This document shows positions 1 to 6,397 of a stretch of DNA of 8,194 nt, in pieces; within the stretch, counting starts at the first letter, position 1, and each line of letters opens with the position of its first letter. This DNA comes from an uncultured Lachnospiraceae bacterium (GTDB lineage Bacteria > Bacillota > Clostridia > Lachnospirales > Lachnospiraceae). The notes under the pieces are model-generated. The model had not been told where the DNA came from, searched no databases, and saw only the letters and a list, made by a program, of their open reading frames with translations. Made by a program: the position numbers and the translations under genes. The stretch covers positions 1 to 8,194 of the forward strand of contig CAJUQO010000083.1 of assembly GCA_910588295.1 (NCBI GenBank). The letters are read 5' to 3'.

Positions 1-33
1 CCCTGAAAACATGAGGTTTTTAAGAAAAATAGG

Positions 34-51
34 ATTGTAATACTTTACAAT
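34..51. promoter_or_regulatory. Palindrome upstream of the sugar operon, candidate operator
   Basis: A perfect 7-base inverted repeat, ATTGTAA and TTACAAT, is separated by TACT and lies 26 bases before the first start codon. Its right half includes TACAAT, a plausible -10 box, although I see no convincing -35 box at the right distance. A palindrome of this size just ahead of a transporter operon is typical of a repressor site, and the ROK regulator encoded downstream is the obvious candidate to bind it. That pairing is inference. I found no clear second copy near the regulator's own promoter. Confidence 0.4.
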
Positions 52-77
52 ACCGGGGAAAAAGAAAGGAGATCAAG

Positions 78-1202
78 ATGAAAAAAAGAAGTAAGCGGGT
101 GTTAGCGGCGGTTCTGTGCCTGGTAATGGGGCTTACGGCCTGCGGCGGGGGGGACTCAAGTGCGGATACATCTTCCAAGGCATCCGAAAGCGCTGAGGTA
201 AAATCGAACGCGGATGAGGTAAAATCTGAGGCATCCGCAGCGGGCCAGCAGGCATCCGGGGAAGTCGAGGTGGGGGGATATACATTTAAGCTTCCGGAGA
301 AGGAGAAAAAGGATCTGGAAATTGCCTGCGTCTATGCGAATGTGACCACGCCATTTGCCCAGTCCCTGAAACTGGGGGTAGATGAAGCGGCGGAAAATTT
401 CGGCGTCAATGCGTATATGACGGCTCCCACAGAGTGGAGTACGGAAAATGAGATCAAGCTGGTGGAGGATTTGATTGCCAAAGGGGTGGACGGCCTGGCG
501 GTCATGGTTCTGGATATCCCTGCGCTGACGCCGGTGATCCAGAAAGCGCTGGATGCGGGTATTCCCACGATCTGCTGGAATGTGGACGCGCCGGATTCGG
601 GCCGTCTGGGCTTTGTGGGCGAGGATCTGGTGAAAGCTGGAGAAGCGACGGCCGAGGCTCTTGTGGAAGCCATGGGCGAGGAGGGCACGGTTCTGATCAC
701 GACGGAAGCCATAGACGCCGAATTCTCCAAGCAGAGGGAGTCGGGCGCCCGCTCTGTCCTGGAAAAGTATCCGGGCATCACGGTTCTGGATACGCTGAAC
801 TGCCCCGGCGACCAGCAGCAGATGTATTCTGCGATAGAAGCCGCCATGCATACTTATCCGGAGATTACCGGCGTTATTTCCTGCGGCGGCACCTGTTTTG
901 TACTTTCCAAGTATCTGCAGGACAATAATTTGGGGAACGCGGATTCTGAAAAACCCATCTATAATACGGGCCATGACCTCAGGGAAGAAAAAGTTGTGCA
1001 GATTCAGGAGGGCTGGTCTACGGCCCAGTTCGGACAGAATCCCTATGACCAGGGGTGGAAATCGGTGGAAATGCTCAGCGAATTTTTGACCGGCGGTTCT
1101 CCGGAGGCATTCCAGGTGATCGACACAGGCCTTCTGAAAGTGACAAAGGAAAATGCGGACGATGTTCTGAAGCAGATCCAGGATGGCGAGCCGATCGGCT
1201 GA
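78..1202 (+). CDS. Sugar ABC transporter substrate-binding lipoprotein (RbsB-like)
   Basis: This is the extracellular solute receptor of a CUT2-type sugar importer, 374 residues. The N-terminus is a lipoprotein signal peptide: basic MKKRSKR, a hydrophobic stretch, then lipobox LTAC with the lipidated cysteine at residue 22. Residues 23-65 form a Ser/Ala/Glu/Lys-rich tether, including a short EVKS repeat. From about residue 78 the protein reads as a periplasmic-binding-protein type 1 fold (Peripla_BP_4 class): a first beta strand IACVYANVTTPFAQ, then GVDGLAVMVLD, PTICWNVDAPDS with FVGED, and a C-terminal lobe with YNTGHDL and QFGQNPYDQGW, the usual ligand-contact regions. The start is set by GAAAGGAG six bases upstream. 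It leads the operon and is separated from its permease by an inserted repeat. The class is solid. The ligand (a pentose, hexose, polyol or derivative) cannot be told from the sequence. Confidence 0.93.
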   Translation: MKKRSKRVLAAVLCLVMGLTACGGGDSSADTSSKASESAEVKSNADEVKSEASAAGQQASGEVEVGGYTFKLPEKEKKDLEIACVYANVTTPFAQSLKLGVDEAAENFGVNAYMTAPTEWSTENEIKLVEDLIAKGVDGLAVMVLDIPALTPVIQKALDAGIPTICWNVDAPDSGRLGFVGEDLVKAGEATAEALVEAMGEEGTVLITTEAIDAEFSKQRESGARSVLEKYPGITVLDTLNCPGDQQQMYSAIEAAMHTYPEITGVISCGGTCFVLSKYLQDNNLGNADSEKPIYNTGHDLREEKVVQIQEGWSTAQFGQNPYDQGWKSVEMLSEFLTGGSPEAFQVIDTGLLKVTKENADDVLKQIQDGEPIG

Positions 1203-1245
1203 TGTATGCCGCGGCTCTATAAGGGACAGATGGTAAAGAACGTAT

Positions 1246-1378
1246 GTAACTGTTCAGTACAGGCCGAAGCGCTTGCTGCTGAGGCCGTAAAAACATGATT
1301 CAGGTGTGCAAAATCCCATCGTCGCAGACGATTTTAATTAGATTTTGCATCGTAACTGTGAAGGTACTGAACAGTTAC
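1246..1378. mobile_element. MITE-like insertion with 15-bp terminal inverted repeats and flanking direct repeats
   Basis: The ends are perfect inverted repeats, GTAACTGTTCAGTAC (1246-1260) and GTACTGAACAGTTAC (1364-1378). The element is flanked by a perfect direct repeat GAACGTAT at 1238-1245 and 1379-1386, as expected for a target-site duplication. The match runs on for three more bases (GTA), so the exact duplication length is uncertain between 8 and 11. Inside are a nested stem TGCAAAATC/GATTTTGCA (1307-1315/1341-1349) containing ATCGTC/GACGAT around a GCA loop, a GGCC/GGCC stem at 1262-1286, and a subterminal copy of GTAACTGT at 1352-1359 that can pair with the right end. There is no coding capacity, so it would need a transposase in trans. 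It sits between two transporter genes without breaking either. Confidence 0.72.
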
Positions 1379-1389
1379 GAACGTATGTA

Positions 1390-1416
1390 GTCTGGCCTGT
1401 GATATGCAGGCCAGAC
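1390..1416 (+). terminator. Hairpin between binding-protein and permease genes (attenuator or mRNA-stabilising stem)
   Basis: GTCTGGCCTG and CAGGCCAGAC form a perfect 10-bp, GC-rich stem with a 7-base loop. Only a weak CGTATTT follows, not a proper T run, so it is a poor rho-independent terminator. In importer operons a stem after the binding-protein gene commonly protects the upstream message or partly terminates, giving more receptor than membrane protein. That role is inferred here. It lies just outside the MITE-like insertion, so it probably belongs to the original intergenic region. Confidence 0.5.
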
Positions 1417-1446
1417 CGTATTTCAAGGGGGAACAGGTAAAAATAC

Positions 1447-2430
1447 ATGGAAAAAAAGTCTGTTTTATCAAGATTTCGGGGCAGAGAGATCGGTGTGTTG
1501 ACGGGGCTTATACTGTTGATTATCGTTTTTTCGCTTGCCAATCATCGCTTTGCCTCGCTGGATAATGTGCTGAATATATTGCGGCAGGTTTCAGTGGTGG
1601 GGATCATGGCCCTGGGAATGACTTGCGTGATTGTGTGCGGAGATATTGACCTGTCTGTGGGCGCTACCTATGGTATGGCCGCCATGCTTTCCGGGACATT
1701 AATGCTAAAGGGGATACACTGCATGGCGGCTGTGGGGATCGGCCTTTTGACGGGGCTGCTGATCGGGCTGCTGAACGGGCTCGTTGTGACGGTTCTGCGG
1801 GTGCCGGCCATGATAGCCACTCTCGGTATGCAGTACATTGCCAGAGGGTGCGCGCTGATTGTTACAGAGGGCGGCGTGGTAAACCTTATGACGCCGAAAG
1901 CCTCGGAGATCAATCCGAGTATTGCCTCTTTTTTATCTTTTGGTTCCGGAAAAGTATTCGGGATGATACCCAATATGGCGATCGTGTTCATCGCGGTGGT
2001 CATTATCATGGCATTTGTCTTCCATAAGACTATTTTAGGATTTAAGATGCGGGCGGTGGGAGGAAATGCCAATGCCGCCGTTGTTTCCGGCATTAATCAG
2101 AGAGCTATGCGGATTGTTGCGCTGATGATTATGGGATTTCTCTCTGCATTTGCCGGAATGCTGAATTTTGCTTTCTTAAATTCCGTGCAGGGGACCATGG
2201 GCGAGGGCATTGAGATGGACGTGATCGCGGCGGCCATCATCGGCGGCGCTTCTTTGAGCGGCGGCGAGGGTACGATTGTCGGTACCGTGATCGGTGTATT
2301 GATCATGTATGTGCTGAAGACCGGATTGATTTATATCGGCGCTTCCGCCTATCTGCAGATGGTTTTTATCGGTGTGGTTATTATCATTGCCGTGGTTATT
2401 GATGTGCTGACAAAAATAAACAGGGAATAG
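1447..2430 (+). CDS. Sugar ABC transporter permease (RbsC-like)
   Basis: This is the membrane channel subunit of the importer, 327 residues, the usual length for the RbsC/XylH/MglC family (BPD_transp_2). The protein is almost entirely hydrophobic segments. The first begins around residue 15. The family motif GMTCVIVCGDIDLSVG is at residues 57-72, where most relatives also have the IDLSVG core. Near the C-terminus GGASLSGGEGT (266-276) is the conserved cytoplasmic loop that contacts the ATPase in this family. The most likely start has a weak AGG about nine bases upstream and a stronger AAGGGGG about fifteen bases upstream, so initiation may be modest. It is followed after 12 bases by the ATPase gene. 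The substrate is not predictable from the permease. Confidence 0.93.
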   Translation: MEKKSVLSRFRGREIGVLTGLILLIIVFSLANHRFASLDNVLNILRQVSVVGIMALGMTCVIVCGDIDLSVGATYGMAAMLSGTLMLKGIHCMAAVGIGLLTGLLIGLLNGLVVTVLRVPAMIATLGMQYIARGCALIVTEGGVVNLMTPKASEINPSIASFLSFGSGKVFGMIPNMAIVFIAVVIIMAFVFHKTILGFKMRAVGGNANAAVVSGINQRAMRIVALMIMGFLSAFAGMLNFAFLNSVQGTMGEGIEMDVIAAAIIGGASLSGGEGTIVGTVIGVLIMYVLKTGLIYIGASAYLQMVFIGVVIIIAVVIDVLTKINRE

Positions 2431-2442
2431 GAAGGTACGCCT

Positions 2443-3954
2443 ATGGAGAATATTATTGAATTCAGCCATGTATCTAAACATTTTGGGGCGATTAAGGCTT
2501 TGCGGGATGTATCCTTTACCATCCGTAAAGGGGAATGCCATGCGATCATCGGTGAGAACGGCGCGGGAAAGTCTACCTTGATGAATATACTGTCCGGCAT
2601 ATACCTGCCGGACGGAGGAAATGTGCTCTATAAAGGCGAGCCGGTAAAGATCAGCGCGCCCCATGTGGCCGGCGGCCTGGGCATTTCCACGGTTTATCAG
2701 GAACTGAAGCTGTGCCCGAACCTGACAATCACGGAAAATATTTTTCTTGGAAGGACGAAAACCACAAAGCTGGGTATTATCCAAAAAGGGGATATGGATG
2801 AACAGGCCAGGCAGATGATAGATATGTTCCATATCGACCTGGATGTTACCCAGCCGGTGGGCCGTCTGAGTATCGCGCAGATGCAGCTGGTGGAGCTGGC
2901 GAAAGCCATAGGGAAAGACGCGGAAGTTTTGATTCTGGACGAGCCGACATCTTCCCTGACGGCGGCGGAGACCAGGACATTATTTACCGTGCTGGAACGG
3001 TTGAAAAAGGAAGGGCGGACGCTGTTGTTTATTTCCCACAGGCTTTCGGAGATCTTCGCCATCGCCGACCGCCTCTCCGTCATGCGCGACGGAAACTATC
3101 TGGGGACTTATGAATGCGGAGAGATAGACGAAAACAAGGTGGTTAAGCTAATCACGGGCAATGAGCTGTATCAGGAACTGTCCGGGGAGCAGGATGAAGC
3201 AGATACGGCCGGCCAGGAGAGACATGCCGTGCTGGAAGTGAAAAACCTTAACAGGGGCAAACTGGTGCGCGATGTGAGTTTCCGGCTGTATGAGGGGGAA
3301 ATACTGGGCTTGTACGGGCTGCAGGGATCAGGGAGGACAGAACTGGTGGAGACGGTTTTCGGACTGCACCCCGCAGAAAGCGGCGAGATCGTCCTCCGCG
3401 GCGAAGTACAGAAAAAAGGAATACGTTCGCCGGCCCAGGCGATCAGGCGCGAGATAGGCCTGTTGACGGAAGACCGGAAAAACAGAGGGATTTTTGCGAA
3501 GATGGATATCCTGGAAAATATTGCGGTAATCCATAACCGGAAGATCAGCAGCCGTTTCGGAATACTGAGCCGCGGGAAAATGAAACAGATGGCGGAGGAG
3601 TATTGCCAGAAACTGTCTGTGAAGATGGACAGTCTGCAGCAGAATATCCAGAACCTTTCCGGCGGAAATCAGCAGAAAGTCATTATAGCCAGGATGCTGT
3701 CAACGGATCCCGGCATTATTCTGGCGGATGAACCCACCAGGGGGGTGGATGTAGGGGCGAAATCCGAGATTTTCGCTATTTTCCACAAATTGAAGAAAGA
3801 AAAAAAGTCTGTTATCCTGATTTCGTCGGAACTCAAAGAGGTGGTGCGGGAGTGTGACCGCGTACTGGTCATGCGCAACGGCCGCATTGTGGGCGAAGTG
3901 ACGGACAGGGAGAACCGGGAAGAACAGATACTGCAATATTCATTTAACGGGTAA
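2443..3954 (+). CDS. Sugar ABC transporter ATP-binding protein, two NBDs (RbsA/MglA-like)
   Basis: This cytoplasmic ATPase powers the importer. At 503 residues it has the standard fused two-domain layout of RbsA/MglA/XylG. Domain 1 has Walker A GENGAGKST (37-45), signature-like LSIAQ (142-146), Walker B VLILDEPTSS (162-171) and the switch histidine H199 in FISHR. Domain 2 (from about residue 255) has a degenerate P-loop, GLQGSGRTE (292-300), lacking the usual GKS. It has a perfect signature LSGGNQQK (405-412) and Walker B ILADEPTRGVDVG (426-438). The weak second P-loop and the weak first signature are normal for this family and imply one fully active ATP site. GGAAGG lies just before the start, and the stop TAA overlaps the ribosome site of the next gene. 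Confidence 0.95.
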   Translation: MENIIEFSHVSKHFGAIKALRDVSFTIRKGECHAIIGENGAGKSTLMNILSGIYLPDGGNVLYKGEPVKISAPHVAGGLGISTVYQELKLCPNLTITENIFLGRTKTTKLGIIQKGDMDEQARQMIDMFHIDLDVTQPVGRLSIAQMQLVELAKAIGKDAEVLILDEPTSSLTAAETRTLFTVLERLKKEGRTLLFISHRLSEIFAIADRLSVMRDGNYLGTYECGEIDENKVVKLITGNELYQELSGEQDEADTAGQERHAVLEVKNLNRGKLVRDVSFRLYEGEILGLYGLQGSGRTELVETVFGLHPAESGEIVLRGEVQKKGIRSPAQAIRREIGLLTEDRKNRGIFAKMDILENIAVIHNRKISSRFGILSRGKMKQMAEEYCQKLSVKMDSLQQNIQNLSGGNQQKVIIARMLSTDPGIILADEPTRGVDVGAKSEIFAIFHKLKKEKKSVILISSELKEVVRECDRVLVMRNGRIVGEVTDRENREEQILQYSFNG

Positions 3955-3964
3955 AGGAGAAGAT

Positions 3965-5212
3965 ATGACAAGCAGAGAACGTATTTTAGCGGCGCTTAAT
4001 CATAAGGAAGCGGACAGGATCCCCATTGACTGCGGGTCCATGCGCTCCACCGGATTGTCCGCCATAGCATTTAACAAGCTGAAACAGGAACTGCATTTTG
4101 ACGCGCCCTGCCTGCTGTATGATTTTCAGCAGCAGTTAGCCTATACCGGGGATTTCCTGCGGGAGCGGTTTCATGTAGATTCTATGGATATCGGGGAAGC
4201 CTTTATCGGCGATATCCGGACGGACTGGAAACCGTGGGTCCTGCCGGACGGCTCAGAGTGCTTTATCCCCCGGTATATGGATGCCCGCAGGGAGGAAAAT
4301 GATACCGTATATCTGTATGATTCGGCGGGGTACCGCGTGGGTAAACAGCCGAAAGGGTCGCTGTACACGGATCAAATCTATTTCCCCTATGGGGATCTGG
4401 AAGAAATTCCTCAGGAACTTAAAGAAGAGGAATACGGACATACCATGTGGGACGTACCCTGCCTGCCGTTTAACCTGGATATCGTCCACTCAGAGGAGGA
4501 TTATCAGAAATTTGTGGCCACTGTGAAGGAATTTCGGAAGAAGACGGATAAAGCCCTGATGATATCCATCGGGCACAGTTTTCTGGAGTTCGGCGGCTAT
4601 ATCCGCACGCCGATTAATTTTCTTTGTGATATTTATGAGGACAGGGAGGGCGTGGAGCGGCTGCTCAATACATTGGAGGAACGTTATCTCAGTAAATTGG
4701 AGCGGATCATGAAGGATGTGGCCGACGACATCGATATCGTACAGTTTGGCGATGACCTGGGCACGCAGAAGGGGCCGTGGATGAATCCGGATCTGATCAA
4801 AGAGTTGTTTGCGCCTCACTATAAAGCTCTTTGGGACTATGTGCACAGAACCAGCAAGGCAAAGGTGTTCCTGCACTGCTGCGGGTCGATCGCCCCGGTG
4901 ATCCCCCATCTGATCGACGCGGGACTGGATATCCTCAATCCAGTACAGACGACGGCGGACAATATGGATCCGGTTATGTTGAAGCGGGAGTTCGGTAAAG
5001 ATCTTGTGTTCTGGGGCGGCGGCTGTGAGGCCCAGGGTATTTTGACAACGGGTACCCCTGATCAGGTGAAGGAACAGGTGAAAGAGCGTATGGAGATATT
5101 TGCAAAGGACGGCGGTTTTGTATTCAATCAAATCCACAATATCCTGGCTAACGTACCGGTGGAAAATATTCTGGCGTTATACGACGCGGCCTATGAGTGG
5201 GGGGCATATTAA
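3965..5212 (+). CDS. Uroporphyrinogen decarboxylase-fold protein, methyltransferase-like, function unknown
   Basis: This 415-residue protein belongs to the URO-D superfamily, which holds true HemE and also cobalamin-linked methyltransferases such as MtaA/MtbA. It starts MTSRERILAALNHKEADRIP, the standard opening of the catabolic, non-heme branch. The core has QFGDDLG, then FLHCCGS (302-308), GLDILNPVQT, FWGGGCEAQG (349-358) and GGFVFNQIHNILANVP (383-398). The His-x-Cys pair H304/C306 matches the zinc ligands of MtaA/MtbA. By my eye alignment the usual third cysteine falls at H391, with C354 another possible ligand. It is longer than HemE and sits between transporter and dehydrogenase genes, so heme synthesis is very unlikely. 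Methyl transfer from, or modification of, the imported compound is a guess. AAAGGAGA five bases before the ATG fixes the start. The family call is firm and the reaction is unknown. Confidence 0.85.
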   Translation: MTSRERILAALNHKEADRIPIDCGSMRSTGLSAIAFNKLKQELHFDAPCLLYDFQQQLAYTGDFLRERFHVDSMDIGEAFIGDIRTDWKPWVLPDGSECFIPRYMDARREENDTVYLYDSAGYRVGKQPKGSLYTDQIYFPYGDLEEIPQELKEEEYGHTMWDVPCLPFNLDIVHSEEDYQKFVATVKEFRKKTDKALMISIGHSFLEFGGYIRTPINFLCDIYEDREGVERLLNTLEERYLSKLERIMKDVADDIDIVQFGDDLGTQKGPWMNPDLIKELFAPHYKALWDYVHRTSKAKVFLHCCGSIAPVIPHLIDAGLDILNPVQTTADNMDPVMLKREFGKDLVFWGGGCEAQGILTTGTPDQVKEQVKERMEIFAKDGGFVFNQIHNILANVPVENILALYDAAYEWGAY

Positions 5213-5224
5213 GGAGGGTATTCC

Positions 5225-6265
5225 ATGAGAGCAGCAGTAATGCAGGAAGTGAGAAAAATTACTATGGAAGAAAGGCCCGTGCCGCAGGCCGGCCCGGGAG
5301 AGGTATTGATCCGTGTCGACCACTGTGGGATCTGCGGGTCGGATATCCACTATTACGGGCAGGGAAGGGTCGGAGATTTTGTGGTGGAAAAGCCGATCAT
5401 CCTGGGACATGAATGCGCGGGCGTGGTGGTGGAAACGGGAGAAAATGTGACGCGGGTAAAAAAAGGAGATGTAGTGGCCGTGGAGCCGGGCTGTACCTGT
5501 GGGAAATGTGAATTCTGCAAGAGCGGAAAATATAATTTATGTCCGGATGTGCGTTTCCTGGCCACGCCCCCTTATGACGGCGCGTTTGTGGAATATCTCG
5601 CCTATCCGGCGGATATGGTTTTTCCTCTGCCGGCTTCTATGGATACGGTGGAAGGGGCTATGCTGGAACCCTTCTGCGTAGGGCTGCACGCGGCCATGCA
5701 GTCGGAGTGCAGGCCGGGGCAGTCGGCGGCGATTCTGGGGGCGGGCTGTATCGGCCTTTGTACCATGCTGGCATTGTTTGTGATGGGGGTGAGAGAGGTA
5801 TATGTGGCGGACAGGATAGAAAAGCGGCTGCAGATGGCCAGGGAGCTGGGAGCAGCGTCGGCCGTGGACGCGGGCGGGACAGATGCGGTGCAGGAGATCC
5901 TTGAGAAGACGGGGGGGCGCGGCGTCGATCTGGTATTCGAAACGGCGGGGACGGAGCAGACCCTTCAGCAGACGGCGTCCCTGGTGGCAAGAGGCGGGAC
6001 GGTGGTGCTGGTGGGAATGGCGTCCAACCCTGTATTCCGCTATGATTTTGGAAAAATCATGAATAAGGAGGCAAAACTGCATACGGTTTTCCGCTATCGC
6101 AATTTGTATCCTCTGGCCATTAAAACGGTATCGGAACAGAATGTGCCGTTGAAAAAGATTGTGACGGATTTCTATTCTTTTGAGAAAGCTGCAGAAGCTA
6201 TGGAGGACAGCGTGCGGCGTAAGGCTGATATTGTGAAGGCTGTCATTGCATTTGGAAAAAAGTAA
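5225..6265 (+). CDS. Zinc-dependent NAD dehydrogenase, sorbitol/xylitol dehydrogenase type
   Basis: This is a cytoplasmic medium-chain alcohol dehydrogenase of 346 residues, the normal length for the polyol dehydrogenase branch. It oxidises a secondary alcohol on a polyol or sugar to a ketone, or does the reverse. Catalytic zinc residues are visible as C37 in CGICGSD, H62-E63 in GHECAG, and E148 in MLEPF. The structural zinc lobe has C92, C95, C98 and C106. The cofactor fold shows GAGCIG (171-176), and D195 ends the second strand (VYVADR), which favours NAD over NADP. AAGGAGGG overlaps the end of the preceding gene and lies six bases before the ATG. Its place right after the importer and URO-D-family genes points to an early catabolic step on the imported compound. 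The substrate is not determined; threonine- and glucitol-type enzymes share this fold. Confidence 0.9.
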   Translation: MRAAVMQEVRKITMEERPVPQAGPGEVLIRVDHCGICGSDIHYYGQGRVGDFVVEKPIILGHECAGVVVETGENVTRVKKGDVVAVEPGCTCGKCEFCKSGKYNLCPDVRFLATPPYDGAFVEYLAYPADMVFPLPASMDTVEGAMLEPFCVGLHAAMQSECRPGQSAAILGAGCIGLCTMLALFVMGVREVYVADRIEKRLQMARELGAASAVDAGGTDAVQEILEKTGGRGVDLVFETAGTEQTLQQTASLVARGGTVVLVGMASNPVFRYDFGKIMNKEAKLHTVFRYRNLYPLAIKTVSEQNVPLKKIVTDFYSFEKAAEAMEDSVRRKADIVKAVIAFGKK

Positions 6266-6328
6266 ATGTCCGTCAATGTCCCCTGGAAAATAGAAATATA
6301 AACCTGCCGGATGGCTGTGAATTCCCGG

Positions 6329-6357
6329 TTGCTGTTACTGGATAAATATGGTAAAAT
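6329..6357 (+). promoter_or_regulatory. Likely sigma-A promoter of the ROK regulator gene
   Basis: TTGCTG (6329-6334) and TAAAAT (6352-6357) are separated by exactly 17 bases, close to the vegetative consensus. Transcription would begin near 6364, leaving a leader of about 34 bases before the regulator start. The regulator can therefore be expressed separately from the upstream operon. I see no strong terminator between 6266 and the promoter, so read-through from the operon is also possible. Confidence 0.6.
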
Positions 6358-6397
6358 ACACATCAATAAACTACTTTTATAAAACAGGGGACGAAGG

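Noticed and set aside
4..17. Possible catabolite-repression (cre) site near TGAAAACATGAGG
   Set aside because: Only the left half fits the consensus; the right half does not.
156..974. Long minus-strand open frame opposite the binding-protein gene
   Set aside because: Its translation is Arg/His-rich with no family resemblance, and the plus-strand frame is a clear lipoprotein. It is a shadow of codon bias.
2443..3954. Unusual first signature (LSIAQ) and degenerate second P-loop in the ATPase as signs of damage
   Set aside because: Both are normal asymmetries of the RbsA/MglA family.
4490..5137. Long minus-strand open frame opposite the URO-D-family gene
   Set aside because: It has no recognisable motif and no ribosome site, and the plus strand encodes a well-conserved protein.
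3965..5212. Reading this gene as heme-pathway uroporphyrinogen decarboxylase (hemE)
   Set aside because: It is longer than HemE, has the His-x-Cys metal motif of the methyltransferase branch, and lies in a sugar cluster with no other heme gene.
5537..6082. Minus-strand open frame opposite the dehydrogenase
   Set aside because: Low-complexity His/Arg/Pro-rich translation, consistent with an antisense shadow.
6266..6397. Terminator between the dehydrogenase and the regulator
   Set aside because: CCGG repeats around 6307-6328 do not form a convincing stem and no T run follows.
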